Below, in pieces: positions 53,804 through 64,000 of a stretch of 64,000 nucleotides of DNA (the first letter of the stretch is position 1; each line of letters starts with the position of its first letter). The stretch is from Isoetes taiwanensis (taxonomy: Eukaryota > Streptophyta > Lycopodiopsida > Isoetales > Isoetaceae). The notes beneath the pieces were generated by a model, which saw only the letters and a program-made list of their open reading frames with translations, did not search any database and was not told where the DNA came from. The DNA is taken from assembly GCA_021234155.1 (NCBI GenBank), contig JAJEKV010000053.1, forward strand, positions 7,205,424-7,269,423, read 5' to 3'. The position numbers were made by a program, and so were the translations under genes.

Positions 53804-54856
53804 ATGTTCAAGCTTAGACGCTGTCAGTTTTCATGCATCTGCAGGAAATACAGCCTGGTTAATCAGGGAAGTATTAGGGTGGATGTGAAGAATGATGATC
53901 TAAAACTGCCTGCTAGATGGAATCAGATTGTTAGTCCAGGCGATGTTAAGGTATTGGCCAAATGCAGGAGTTTATTTAATTCCATACAAGTGTTAGAGAT
54001 AGCTAGACATGCTAATACCCCTTTGGCAGGGGCCCGTGTATTGCTTCTTGACGAGCCTTGCAACATTCATAGTCTGCATTACCGGTTTAAAACCTCTACA
54101 GGGTCTTACTATGATATTTTGGCTTCCTTGCCTCCTCTCCTTCCTCCAGGCCCAATCGGAATTTATGGATTGGGAGCTGGTACTGTTGCTAGAATGATCC
54201 ATCATTTTTGGCCTCATATTGATTTGCATGGATGGGAGCTAGATCCTGTTGTTGTAGACATGGCTAGAAAGTTTTTTGACCTTTCTGAGCTTGAAACGGG
54301 AAAGGATAGCTTAGAGGGAATTGAAGAAGGATGTGTGGCAGATAACACACTGGATTACTTGTTAAGGACGTCAAGGTACAATTCAGATTTGACTGGCGAA
54401 AAATATTTGGAAAATGTTCCTCTGAAGCATATAAGGGATGATAATCATATAGGCAAGTTAAGTGTTCATGTAGAAGATGCATTGAGTGGAAAGGCAGCAT
54501 CAGAATGCAGATTTTCTGGCCTGATTGTGGATATTTTTGCAAATGGGGCTGTGCTACCAGCACTTCAGGACCCAGAAACATGGAAACTTTTGAGACAACG
54601 ATTGAAACCTGGTGGTAGGATTATGGTTAATTGTGGTGGATCATGTGTTGAGTCTGAACTTAAGAAAGATGGTTTACTTACAGCTGACGAGACGTTTGCT
54701 GCTTTGGACATGGCCTTTCCAGGAGAGGTCGTGAAAAGATTTGTGTCTTATAATAGTGGAAACATTATCGCTTTAACAGGGACCATGCCTGATTACAATG
54801 CTTGGAAAAAAGGGCTTCCCAACTGTTTGAGGCAAGGTGTATTTGGGTATGGTTAG
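53804..54856 (+). CDS. SAM-dependent methyltransferase / spermidine synthase-fold protein
   Basis: An intact intronless 350-residue frame. It shows the SAM-binding glycine loop IGIYGLGAGTVARM (about residues 124-137), then the acidic residue after strand 2 (HGWELDPVVVDMAR, about 145-158), GLIVDIFANGAVLPAL (about 245-260) and LLRQRLKPGGRIMVNCGG (about 270-287). This is the class I methyltransferase fold as in spermidine-synthase-like plant proteins of unknown substrate. The first about 50 residues (Cys/Arg-rich, few acids) could be an organelle-targeting peptide. It lies head to head with the unrecognised gene at 50.4-53.6 kb. No frameshift or stop is present, so it is probably functional. The substrate is unknown. 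Confidence 0.8.
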   Translation: MFKLRRCQFSCICRKYSLVNQGSIRVDVKNDDLKLPARWNQIVSPGDVKVLAKCRSLFNSIQVLEIARHANTPLAGARVLLLDEPCNIHSLHYRFKTSTGSYYDILASLPPLLPPGPIGIYGLGAGTVARMIHHFWPHIDLHGWELDPVVVDMARKFFDLSELETGKDSLEGIEEGCVADNTLDYLLRTSRYNSDLTGEKYLENVPLKHIRDDNHIGKLSVHVEDALSGKAASECRFSGLIVDIFANGAVLPALQDPETWKLLRQRLKPGGRIMVNCGGSCVESELKKDGLLTADETFAALDMAFPGEVVKRFVSYNSGNIIALTGTMPDYNAWKKGLPNCLRQGVFGYG

Positions 54857-56115
54857 ATTTAAAAATGCTAGATACTTATATCCCATGTGGAAAGGAGTTC
54901 CTAGAAAAGGTACTGTCTTAGAATACACATCCGGCCTGATTAGTATAGCAAATATAACAGATAGAGCTGGAAATCAGAGAACAGAAACTGATGAAATTCA
55001 TTGCTCAATGAGAGATGTCATTGAAATACTCAATGTCCAAACCTGAAAAGTGCAAAAGAAATTGACAAGGTGTGCCAAACATGTACTGGTGTAACTGTTT
55101 AAAGAACTTGGAAATTAAGACTTTCAAAAGGACGTTTCATTATGAAAGAAGTAATGAAAATCTTTGCAGCTTACCCTTGTTATTAGTCCTTGCATAGAAA
55201 TGATATATTTTTTATTAGATTGGGCACCACTGAAATGCCGTGTACGCTGGCTGTCTGCAAAGCAGCACAGCTTGACAAAATGGCAATGGTATAAAAGTCA
55301 TGGACTCCTAACTAAATAATAGGACTGGCTTGTAAAGATAACGTTTCAAATTTTTTTGCTGATTCTTTTTCCTGCTGACATGGTTAGTCTTCTTGAAAGT
55401 GTTACCACTGACTTCATTATTCATTAGGTGAAGCTGAAGGACTTGTTCAAGAAAATACAAGTTTGATGTCCTCCCATGTAGTCCAACTTTTTCCTTCAAC
55501 TTGTTAAGACATGAACGGGAGTGGATATCTTGACTTCCCATGTGGAATATGACAATATAATTTGTTCAATATGATACTGAAACTTCAGAAGTTGGTGGTC
55601 TTAAACTGGACCGTATGCAATTTGTCTGAAGTTGCACAGTATTGGAAGCAAAAGTTTTAACTAGAGCACGAGCTGTGATTTCTCCAGCGTTAAACCGCAT
55701 TTTACATCTGTTGATGTTTATTTTTGAAAAAAGAAACTAAGCCACCATTTTTTACTTTCGAGTCTGTAGGAAAATAGCTTGCAAGTGGCATATTATATTG
55801 CAGAGATTGTTGGTTCTTAGTTGGTGGTCTTGTCTTTTTTTGTTAGCAGCAACATCTGAAAAGACTGGCATGTAAGCTTTGGTAGAACAAGTCAGAAATG
55901 AAAGGTTGGCATTATATAGACGTCTTTTGAAAAAATCTTGGTGAGCTCATTTTAAGACCATCCAGTTGTGCGAAAGGACCCCTTTCCTGCCTCTTTCTGT
56001 TCTTCACGTTTTACTTGCTTTCGATTTGCTCCAAGATACATAAACCAAGTTACAACACAATGCTGCAGCGCAATTGAAGCGACCAGACCCAATTTTTAGC
56101 TTCCTGTAAGTATCC
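54857..56115. other. Intergenic region between methyltransferase and TPR genes
   Basis: It should hold the 3' untranslated region of the first gene and the promoter and leader of the second. GTAAGT and a nearby ATG at 56107-56118 leave open a 5' leader intron. No repeat or other gene is recognised. Confidence 0.4.
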
Positions 56116-56958
56116 ATGGCTGTTGCAGCATCAAGCAGCTTGTTTGCCCCTGTTGCTTCTCATTCTGTCATCAATTCAGAGCCTCTGCCATGCCCCAACT
56201 TCAGAAGAGCTCATTCTGAGACTGATCTCAAATCCATGGTGTCTAGAACTACCCAGGACATTTCCCTCCGCAGCAGTAATGGGTTAGAAACGCAGAAGAA
56301 TGTCAACAATTTAAAGGGGCAATTGTCTGGTAAAATTTGTCTCACAAGACATGCTTCTCTGCCTTCAATTATAGATACCTTCGGCGAATTGGGATGTGTC
56401 TCGACATCTCTTGTCTCGGGAAAGGCTCCAATGTGCCGGATTGCTGCTCTAGAAGAACTGGAAATGCCGTCTGTCTCAGGAAGAGAATTTTTGTGCGCGA
56501 CCCAGAAGCGGGAAGTTGGCGAATATGAGATGTCTGAACAAATTGGGGGTTTTGGAAATGGCGGAAATGGTGGTTATGGGCATGGCAGAGGAGACGACGG
56601 ATTCGGAGACAATGCCGATGCATATTACAGGAAAAGCATATCTCATAATCCTGGAGAGGGGTTATTGCTAAGAAATTATGCAAAGTTTTTGTATGAAGTT
56701 AAGCAGGACTATTGCAGAGCAGAGGAGTTTTACGGGAGGGCTATCCTAGCAAATCCTGGGGAAGGAGAAGTTCTGGCAGAGTATGGGAAGTTGATATGGG
56801 AAATTTATGGAGACGAAGATCGGGCTGGAGATTATTTTGATCAGGCTGTCGAGGCTGCTCCTGATGATAGCCATGTTCTGGGAGCGTATGCTGCATTTGC
56901 ATGGAGTTGCCAAGAGAAAGAAAAAGCTGAGTCTCGGCTAGGAATGGTGGCAGCTTGA
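56116..56958 (+). CDS. Plant tetratricopeptide-repeat (TPR) protein
   Basis: The intact 280-residue frame has a Ser-rich amino half with RRAHSETDLKS and CLTRHASLPSI (phosphosite-like basic boxes), a Gly-rich hinge (GGFGNGGNGGYGHGRGDDG, about 156-174) and a carboxy half of three TPR-like helical pairs: ADAYYRKSISHNPGEGLLLRNYAKFLYE, AEEFYGRAILANPGEGEVLAEYGKLIWE and AGDYFDQAVEAAPDDSHVLGAYAAFAW. This layout (SETDL box, acidic hinge, about three TPRs) is typical of a plant-specific TPR-like family of unknown function. The Met at 56116 is the first in frame and is followed by the Ser/Ala-rich start seen in relatives. Confidence 0.8.
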   Translation: MAVAASSSLFAPVASHSVINSEPLPCPNFRRAHSETDLKSMVSRTTQDISLRSSNGLETQKNVNNLKGQLSGKICLTRHASLPSIIDTFGELGCVSTSLVSGKAPMCRIAALEELEMPSVSGREFLCATQKREVGEYEMSEQIGGFGNGGNGGYGHGRGDDGFGDNADAYYRKSISHNPGEGLLLRNYAKFLYEVKQDYCRAEEFYGRAILANPGEGEVLAEYGKLIWEIYGDEDRAGDYFDQAVEAAPDDSHVLGAYAAFAWSCQEKEKAESRLGMVAA

Positions 56959-57529
56959 AATCAAATTCAACTTGAAGCCTGCAACAACCACATTCGGCAG
57001 CAAATAATGAAGCCGTTATGCAATTGCAAGGGGCTGGCTATTGGCATATCTTTTCCAATTTTGTAGACACTTGGATGCAGTATTTTTTCAATCAAGGAAA
57101 TAGTTTTCATGCATTCAGACATTCTGTAATTTTCAACTCTAAATCGCTTTAACCAACTCTAATCGTTTCTTAGAAAATTAAAAATACAATGACCGTTCAA
57201 TTCAACCATTGAACACAGAGAATGTTTCGCAGAGCAATAGCAGAAGCACCGGAGAGGTTGCAACAAAAACAAGGGTAAATACAGGGAAGAACCGAGCAGA
57301 ATAACCACGCAGAGAAAATTGGGCCTGCTGATCGAACCATTTAAAACCCGCCGATCCAAAGCCAGAGAGAACCGAGCAGGAAAACTGTGAGGGACTGATC
57401 CAAGCCTCCAGCGTTTCAAACATAGAGGGAACCGATCCCAATGATAATGTTTCCCCATCAAAAAGGTATTTTTGTAACATATGATTTTTGAAGGTTTATT
57501 TTTTATAACATATGTATTAAAAAAAAAAT
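56959..57529. other. 3' flank of the TPR gene, no feature recognised
   Basis: Contains the likely 3' untranslated region. Minus-strand open frames near 57200-57480 show no conserved texture. Confidence 0.3.
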
Positions 57530-57570
57530 GGAAACCCTTCCAAATTTCCCTAAAATTCGGAAGGGTTTCC
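57530..57570. repeat. GGAAACCCTTCC inverted pair
   Basis: GGAAACCCTTCC (57530-57541) and its complement (57559-57570) form a 12-bp stem. It uses the same unit as the cluster at 60029-60475. Confidence 0.7.
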
Positions 57571-57599
57571 ATGAGAATATATTTTTTTTTGGTTTCCAA

Positions 57600-58143
57600 G
57601 CCGTAATTAATGCTTCGAATTAATTTTTTACGGCTGTGCTTTTTTTTTTTTTCAGAAAAGGTCTTTTATCTTTTGTTCTTAGCTCATCGCTTCCTCCGGC
57701 AGTTGTCTTTGGCGATTGATTTCCCTTTTCTTCCTTCTGCAAATCCTACAACAGCAAATAGGCGGTGGTCTCTTCTTTCTTCTTCAAGTCACAGGTGCGC
57801 GAATAGGAATAACATCTGCATCTTCATCAGATTTGCGGATGAAAATCTTTTCGCTTACAGTTTGAGACACCCTATCCCACTCTTCCTCATGCAAAAATAT
57901 CTTTCAATTGATAAATCCTCTATTTGCTTTTAGGTGAAAACTGCAGCAGACAATGCATGCAAAATAGAAGGAAACGACAAAGAAGTGGCTCATCAAAATG
58001 GCTCGTGATTGCAATCGTTACGCAAACTAATGGTAATTTTGCTTCGTTCTTTCTCATTTAAGGACGGCCACGAACTATTGTTTATAGATATTTCTTGACC
58101 TTTGCGGGAAACGCAACGAGAGAAAGCTAACGTTTCTTGTCGA
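57600..58143. other. T-rich region, no gene recognised
   Basis: Open frames here are T-rich and lack conserved motifs. A T-run with TTCAG near 57650 resembles a splice acceptor, but no partner exon is evident. Confidence 0.25.
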
Positions 58144-58278
58144 TGAGGCGGGGAAAAGAACTATGCCATGTCAAGCTCTTCCACGAAGCAATAAAGGCGC
58201 AATTAGTTCACGAGGATGAGGCTGGAGCTTTAAACTTGTACACAAAATTAACCATGTGGGATCGTATTTTGCAAATGG
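58144..58278 (+). CDS. Possible small first exon (unrecognised)
   Basis: The frame MRRGKELCHVKLFHEAIKA...DEAGALNLYTKLTMWDRILQM ends exactly at ATG/GTAAGC, a consensus donor. The texture is helical and charged, unlike the neighbouring AT-rich DNA. No downstream exon could be linked. It is too short to identify and could be a gene relic. Confidence 0.3.
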
Positions 58279-60028
58279 TAAGCTTGCCAATTGGGCTTCC
58301 ACAATACCTGATTTAGTTAATTGGGATCTTTGGTCAAATGTATTATACATTCAAATTTCCGTGCTAGCACAAATAAGGGGAGTCTAAGAAGGCTAGCCAA
58401 AGGTATGTATTCTTGTTGTACTCAAAGATATGTTTTACAAAGTTGAGGGATCTCCTCTGTCATATCTTTGAATTTCTATACCTTACATGACATTAATGGG
58501 CGTTCTCCCATGCATCAGATGTACTTCAGATTATACTGCATGGCTTATTGTGATTGGTAGCGGAATCTGGAAGCAATAACAGCAGAGATGGCGATGGCAT
58601 ATCGCTTGCTTTTCTTCCCTAATCATCTCCTTTCTTTCTTTCTTCTGTAGAGCATGGCTATGGCGATGAGGCAAGGGTATGGAGCAACAGATATGGCATC
58701 ATGGCGATGGCAGGTAATCTTTCTTTTTCTTCTTTCTTCTTGCTCATTCTTAGGTGACGACAGAGCAGAAAAAAGACAGAGAGCAAAATGAAAGGTTTTT
58801 ATGGTAAAGCTTGGAGGCAACATTTTTACACAGATCAGAGAGCAGGGTCGTCTTTGAAACTCATGGAGGGCTGGCTTCTTGCTGGCTCTCCCGAAATAAT
58901 AATAAGCAGCATCGATTTTTCTTGATTCTTCATTTCTTCTCTGGACTGACATGATGTCTATTAGATAAGAACAGAGATATGAAATATTACAAATGCTACA
59001 GGCTAAGGAAAACAGGGACCTTAAGTTTAAAGTAATGATGATAGGTTATGATAAACCAGTTCTGATCCATACAGAAAATGTGGAAAAAACACGTGTCTGA
59101 CGGTATTTCGTTCCTACAAAATAAAAGCTCATACTTGCTAGTAATAGGGATAGATCACTGTGGTAGAAATGATAAATGGTGGCTTCTAATAGTGTACATG
59201 TTGCACTGGCACATTGATGCCTCTGATCTCATGTGCATATTGCAGCCTACAAAAAGATATGAATGTCACCCATGAAGAGCTTGGGTTCTTACAGCTGATA
59301 AACTAAAGTTAGGCTGTGCATAGAATGTACAGGTCATAAACAGCATATTGTAAACATTTTTTGAAAATAGTTGAAGTTGAGAAGAAACCTATTACTTGAA
59401 AAGATCAACACTTGATAATAGAAAATGAAAGCATGGAATATTGATTCGGATATATGAAGTGTTATGTTGTAAATGAAAAACACTGATTATGAAAAACTTT
59501 GAATCTGTTTGAAATTTAAACGACTGTTATCATAGTTTGGGAAGCTTTTAGGATATGAAAAAATCGATAATAAGTTCTGGATGGAGACAAACTTAATAGA
59601 CTTTACCAAATGACTGTTAGTATAATTTAGAAAGCTAATAAGGTGTAAAGAATAGATATTTGGTTTTGAGCTAAAGATGTTTAAAGAAAAAAACAAAAAA
59701 TAACAAGTTCTTGAAGAAAAAAACAAAAAATAACAAGTTCTTGAAGGATACAAACTTAAAAAACTGTAGGAAGATGTGGTCTAAGATAAACATGAGTAAA
59801 TCTTGCGTTATAACTCTACATGTCTAGATTACATTATAAGAATAAAATATCAACCAAATGAAGGTTACCTTCTGCTTGTGGCTTGGGTTTTACCTTGATG
59901 GATATGCGGATTAAGTTTACATCCTGAACGGAGCTGTATTTTTTGCATTAAATGCATATATAGTGTAAGTCTAGATGTAAATGTGAATAAGAAGAGCTTG
60001 CGCCCTTAGAAATTTTTTGATCAAACGT
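58279..60028. other. AT-rich intergenic DNA with one 30-bp tandem pair
   Basis: A unit beginning AGAAAAAAACAAAAAATAAC occurs twice in tandem at 59685-59744. Otherwise no gene, RNA gene or transposon end is recognised. Confidence 0.4.
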
Positions 60029-60475
60029 GGAAACCCTTCCTATTTTCCCCCATTTGTGGAAACCCTTCCTATTTTCCCATGGCTTTGGAAAATAGGAAGG
60101 GTTTCCATTTGAATTTAAATTTAAATTCTTGGGTGTCGTGCATATTTATGAGCGTGCACAAGCGTGCACCATTAATGGCGGCGTGCGTGTTGGGCGCCGT
60201 GCGCCTTGAAAAAAAAAAAAAAAATTGGAAACCCTTCCCATTTTCCAAGGAAACCCTTCCGATTTTCAAATGGGAAACCCTTCCAATTTTCCATTAAAAC
60301 CATGGAAACCCTTCCTATTTTCTCTGTTTGGAAAATAGGAAGGGTTTCCATGGAAAATAGGAAGGGTTTCCATGGAAACCCTTCCTGGATGAAAGCCGGA
60401 AGGGTTTCCATGGAAACCCTTCCTATTTTCCATGGAAAATTGGAAGGGTTTCCATGGAAATTTGGAAGGGTTTCC
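60029..60475. repeat. Cluster of 14 GGAAACCCTTCC / GGAAGGGTTTCC units
   Basis: Fourteen copies of one 12-bp unit in both orientations lie within 447 bp, mostly separated by short TATTTTC/GAAAATA linkers. Two 26-bp perfect palindromes (60360-60385 and 60398-60423) arise where opposite copies meet at CCATGG. A single A15 tract splits the cluster near 60210. Confidence 0.85.
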
Positions 60476-61271
60476 ATGGGAGCCCAACCCAAATAGGGAG
60501 TACTTAGAACCATCGATTTTTAAAGGTTTATTGTGGTATTCGTATTGAAATATGTATAAAGATGATGCTGGCACCTGGACCATGTTTAGAAACAATGTGG
60601 AATTCTTTTGGAGAAGGTGCAGGGTTTTTCTTTTCCCCACAGTCGGATAGGTGCCTGAATTGTCGATCAGTGCAGCCGATTCTAAATACGACTGTTTCAG
60701 GTGTCGCATCGGCTGTTTCAGGTGTCGCCAAGCCCATTTTTGGGTCCTGCAGATGCCGATTCCCAATTCGGCCGATGTGTTGTGTCTGGATTTTGTCTGA
60801 TATTTCAGGCTGGGCGAAGCAAGAAGCGGCGAGCGACCTGCATAATCTTCCCACAGTAACAGATGAGCGAAAGTGGTGCCCTGCCAGTTTTTTGATCTTT
60901 TGTTGGGTCATTTCTAAGGATTGCGCTAACCCCACCTGCATCTGACCAAGTTTCTCTTAGTTTTTATTCCAAAAAATCGTATGAAATTGAGCGCATACAA
61001 GAGCGTTTTGTGTTTCAAGTTATTTACTCTTCACAATGGGGTTTTTGTTTCAAAAATCCCTTGTTTTACTCTTCAAAAAACAGAGATTTTGATGGAACAA
61101 ACTCCCTGTTTGTTTCTTACAGTGCTCTAACCTTCGCTACCAGAATTTGCTATGTTCATTTTCTTCATTCTATTTTGTACTTAATCCACCCGTTTCCTAG
61201 CAAAATTTTGCCTCTTTATAGCAAATCATTTGAGATTTATTCTGGAATTTGTTATCCCCAATTTGATGCAG
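60476..61271. other. Region upstream of the CASP-like exon
   Basis: A 127-codon frame at 60562-60945 includes a short tandem repeat (CTGTTTCAGGTGTCGC, twice near 60690-60726), so it is probably not a gene. Upstream CASP-like exons were looked for and not found. Confidence 0.3.
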
Positions 61272-61436
61272 ATCCTTGCATCGACTGAAACTGAGATGTT
61301 CTACATAGCTTACAGAGGATCTGGCAATGCTAATTGGCAGTCATTTTGTGATTCCTACAGTAATTTCTGTGAAAAAATAAGGATCTTCATCGTCTGCTCT
61401 GGATTAATTATGTTGGCCATATCTGCAGCTATTTGA
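61272..61436 (+). pseudogene. CASP-like (CASPL/DUF588) protein, last exon only
   Basis: After a GATGCAG acceptor the frame reads STETEMFYIAYRGSGNANWQSFCDSYSNFCEKIRIFIVCSGLIMLAISAAI, then a stop. The AY-G-(S)-x-x-NW-x-x-C-x-x-(F/Y)-x-x-FC block followed by a final hydrophobic segment is the extracellular loop 2 and fourth membrane helix of CASP-like four-helix membrane proteins, with both loop cysteines conserved. Earlier helices are not seen in the 700 bp upstream. It is either a relic or the last exon of a gene with a long intron. Confidence 0.6.
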
Positions 61437-62529
61437 GCCCATATCCTTTACCTCAACTTCATCGTTCAAAAATAGGAGGTAGTTTTTTTGGTTGATTTTT
61501 ATGTTTCATGTGCTAATAACTGTAAATTATTTTGCTAATGCATATATAATGTTGTTGATTATGTCAACATTTATCTTGTGGTTCCCATAGGTAAGCCTTG
61601 AGCATTGGATTGGAACTGGGGTTCGATTCCCCAGGCTCATGTGATGGTGGAATCCTGTTCATATGTTTGAGTTCTAAAGTGTTTACTGTGACATTGTACT
61701 GTATGATTGGGCAAACATTATATTGTATAGAGATGCCAAAATACTATTTTAACCAATGGTTGATCGTTTCCTACTGGCCAACAGGGGCCAGTTTGACTCA
61801 AGAAAGACCTCAGATAGGTGAGCAGGATCTGTGGAGGGGGAATATTCTATGAAATGTGCCACGATCCAAGGGCTCAAAAACCATAATACATGCTTTAACC
61901 ATAATATACCTCCGTTTCAAATCGGTGAACCCACTCTGCAGTGTATAACAAACTTTTTTTTCCCAATTAAAGAATTAAAAAACTGCCCCTTCCGGTATAT
62001 GTAAACCAAGCGGGGAAAGAGGGGGAGGGGGGTTTCCTCCTACTAGATTCCAGTTTTTTATTACACTCTCGAAACTTCCTTAAACGGTGCCGCCTGTATT
62101 GTTTTGTAGAAAAATTTGAAGATGTATAGACAAGACACAATAAAAACAATTTTATATAATTTGACACAGTTATACACAAGAAATTCGAGTCATATTATAC
62201 CATTGATCAAAACAACCCATTAAGTTTTCACATTTTTCAAGGCAGACAATGAGCCTTTCGACATAACTTTGGAGGATCCATTCCCCTGTTTCACAGCCCC
62301 TTTAGACTTCACTTATGATCTACTTCTGAAATAGCTGCATTCTGTCTTGTATATGCAGAAAACATGAAGACATAACAAAAACAAGAACAATTGCTTAAGA
62401 TGGCTGGCCAGAGAAGACATAATTCTTGCATACCTATAGCAATGCCGTGATGTATGTACGCAGACAGGGCCTGAATTGTGATAGAACTAGTGCAAAACCA
62501 GCACAAACCCTGCAAGATCGACTCAAGGG
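61437..62529. other. Intergenic, no gene recognised
   Basis: A tRNA T-arm-like hairpin (CTGGGGTTCGATTCCCCAG, 61614-61632) occurs alone. The rest is AT-rich with no convincing frame. Confidence 0.35.
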
Positions 62530-63515
62530 ATAGAATAGCACAGATGCTCAGCAGTCAAATCAGCACATACAAGACCATGTTCAGTCTTATAAACTGAACC
62601 ATCAAAGACATACAAGCCATTCTGCAGCGTCCACTATGCCATGAACTGCAGACTTTTCAAGTCAATTCCTTCAAGTGGATCCCTGCCCAGCAGATAGGCT
62701 TTGTCATTTCCGAGAACAATGTAATGGCCTGCTTTATCAAATTCAGCAGCAGACATGATATTAGACTGTAATCCGGGAGCAAACATGACATTCCTCACCT
62801 TACTAACTACACCATGTCCATGCAATTGAAAAGCTACAATGCCCTTTCCTGTGATAGGAAGAGAATATCCATCACCCATCTTCACATCACCTCCGATCGA
62901 AGTTCAACAGATCTGAATCTCCAGTAAGATGAACCGTGGCTCCTGAGTCCAAAATCCAGTCCTTCCGTAAGGTGCTGGCCGCTGCTGCAATATTCAGCAT
63001 CAAAAGTGGCACATGCAACAACACTTATCTCTTCCTTAGAGTTGACTGTTGTGCTTCTCGTGTCACTACTCTTTGAGCTTTTCTTCTCCTTCTTACAATT
63101 CGAACTGTAGTGACCCTTTTCACCACAATTCCAGCACTTGAACTCCTTGGATTTTACCATCAGACTTCACATTTTCTGATTTCCTAGAGTCTTTGCTATC
63201 AGCAAACTTCTTCTTGGTGTCAGCCCGAGAAGTAGACACAAAATTAGCATGGTCCATTCTCCCATCCCTTTGCTTCTGCACCAACTCCTCTTGTGTTACT
63301 TTGGCTATATCAATCTTCTCCTTGTACCTGATCTTCGAAGAGATAATATCATACGAAGGAGGAAGACCAACCAAGATACCCTGAATCAGCTGCTTTTCAG
63401 ACAACACTCCATCAGCAGCCATGTAATCCAAGCACCATTGCTTCATCTGAGTAAGGTATGTTATGACAGATTTGAAATCACCGAATTGCGCGTGTCTCAT
63501 TTTGTTCATGACCAA
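62530..63515 (-). pseudogene. Copia-type retrotransposon fragment (Gag, protease, gag-pre-integrase)
   Basis: From 63515 leftward: a UBN2-type Gag piece (YLTQMKQWCLDYMAADGVLSEKQLIQGILVGLPPSYD), a zinc knuckle (CWNCGEKGHYSSNC), then in a shifted frame the protease active site WILDSGATVHLTGDSDLL. A further frame reads GHGVVSKVRNVMFAPGLQSNIMSAAEFDKAGHYIVL and continues to the NGLYVFDG start of the gag-pre-integrase domain. At least two frameshifts occur. Both ends are abrupt: Gag lacks its first part, and integrase and RT are missing. No LTR is seen. Confidence 0.8.
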
Positions 63516-63911
63516 TTAACCATCATTCAATTAAATTGGGATTATGTCTATTCCAAAATCGCGCCGTATAAGCCTTTTATTGACCATTATATTGAACTAA
63601 CCACACTTTTGCACTGAGTTTATTTTCAGGCTAGGAAGATGCATTTTGTGTTGAAATGCAAAGGCATTCAAATATTCGATGCAAATGACCCATATTATGA
63701 CAGAATGTTGGCATTATAAAAAGTAGGAAATTGCTTATTAATTCGTACCATCACGGACGACAACGAAATTTATACATTGAAATTCTAGTGCTTTACAAAT
63801 AAATAACGGCAAGCAAGTTGCTACAAAACAGAGATTTTTGTGGTTCAAATCGCTCGTGGCGCGATTTTCTTGGCATAAATAACGCATTGTAATGGAACAT
63901 AAACTTAAAAA
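63516..63911. other. Intergenic, no feature recognised
   Basis: It probably includes the 3' untranslated region of the minus-strand gene that enters from the right edge. Confidence 0.3.
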
Positions 63912-64000
63912 ACTAATCCGATTCAGAGTCGACAGGCGATGCAGGCGGTGCTGAGATCCTGTCGATCATGAACAAACCATGCTCTGGATTCCATATAAGA
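63912..64000 (-). CDS. 3' end of a minus-strand gene leaving the window (unrecognised)
   Basis: Read from the right edge the frame is LIWNPEHGLFMIDRISAPPASPVDSESD and a stop at 63914-63912. The Pro/Ser-rich, acidic carboxy tail looks like a genuine protein end. Only 28 residues are inside the window, so the product cannot be named. Confidence 0.4.

Noticed and set aside
54264-54581. 105-codon minus-strand frame within the methyltransferase gene
   Set aside because: Antisense shadow of a well-supported intact gene.
60266-60766. 166-codon minus-strand frame (and overlapping frames) through the palindromic cluster
   Set aside because: The translation repeats GNPS/MENRKGFHG-type units dictated by the 12-bp repeat. 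Not a protein gene.
61595-61645. Possible tRNA gene (B-box-like GGTTCGATTCC in a 6-bp stem)
   Set aside because: Only a T-arm-like hairpin is present. No acceptor stem, anticodon arm or properly spaced A box can be folded around it.
1-64000. CRISPR arrays, bacterial operons, ribosomal RNA genes
   Set aside because: No regularly spaced repeat-spacer array, no rRNA-like sequence and no prokaryotic gene organisation were seen. Introns, LTRs and plant gene fragments show nuclear eukaryotic DNA.

Overview
The window looks like nuclear DNA of a land plant, most likely a non-flowering one (fern, lycophyte, bryophyte or conifer). Plant-type gene pieces support this: a PP2C phosphatase, a copper amine oxidase exon, a CASP-like membrane protein exon, a plant TPR protein and a spermidine-synthase-fold methyltransferase. 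The repeats also point there. CACTA, Helitron and LTR elements occur beside a tyrosine-recombinase (DIRS-type) retroelement and Penelope-like (PLE) reverse transcriptases, two classes that are rare or absent in flowering plants. The species assignment is inference. Few host genes are intact, and most of the 64 kb is nested mobile DNA.

Layout. 1-2.26 kb: 3' half of a gag-only LTR retrotransposon (gag, polypurine tract, 3' LTR). 2.26-6.33 kb: T-rich tandemly repeated DNA ending in a deletion derivative of a DIRS-like element (+ strand). 6.33-7.14 kb: 3' part of a PLE reverse transcriptase. 7.14-15.03 kb: a full-structure but decayed DIRS-like element on the minus strand (Gag, RT, RNase H, tyrosine recombinase, split direct repeats). 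15.2-25.9 kb: a decayed PP2C gene whose last exon is split by an 8.9-kb DNA transposon with a 24-bp perfect terminal inverted repeat and 4-bp target duplication. That transposon holds a degenerate DDE-type transposase (minus strand) and plus-strand remnants with a RING-like and an FCP1/NIF-like phosphatase domain.

26.4-41.7 kb: a proposed PLE with 1.6-kb direct repeats (pseudo-LTRs) that contain an intron, an unrecognised frameshifted ORF and a reverse transcriptase. A Helitron of about 8.1 kb sits inside it (30.02-38.15 kb) and carries a copper amine oxidase exon. 41.7-49.95 kb: degenerate DNA with a retroposed-looking poly(T) end and a pseudouridine synthase (TruA-like) fragment, ending in a second Helitron 3' terminus. 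50.4-51.7 kb: a 1.2-kb non-autonomous CACTA element, inserted into an exon of an unrecognised minus-strand gene (50.4-53.6 kb). 53.8-57 kb: the two intact genes, a methyltransferase-fold protein and a TPR protein. 57-64 kb: palindromic repeats, a CASP-like exon, a Copia fragment and the 3' end of a further minus-strand gene.

The genes do not form one pathway. What links the region is insertion history: DIRS-like elements in a PLE, a Helitron in another PLE, a TIR transposon in a PP2C exon, and a CACTA element in a coding exon.
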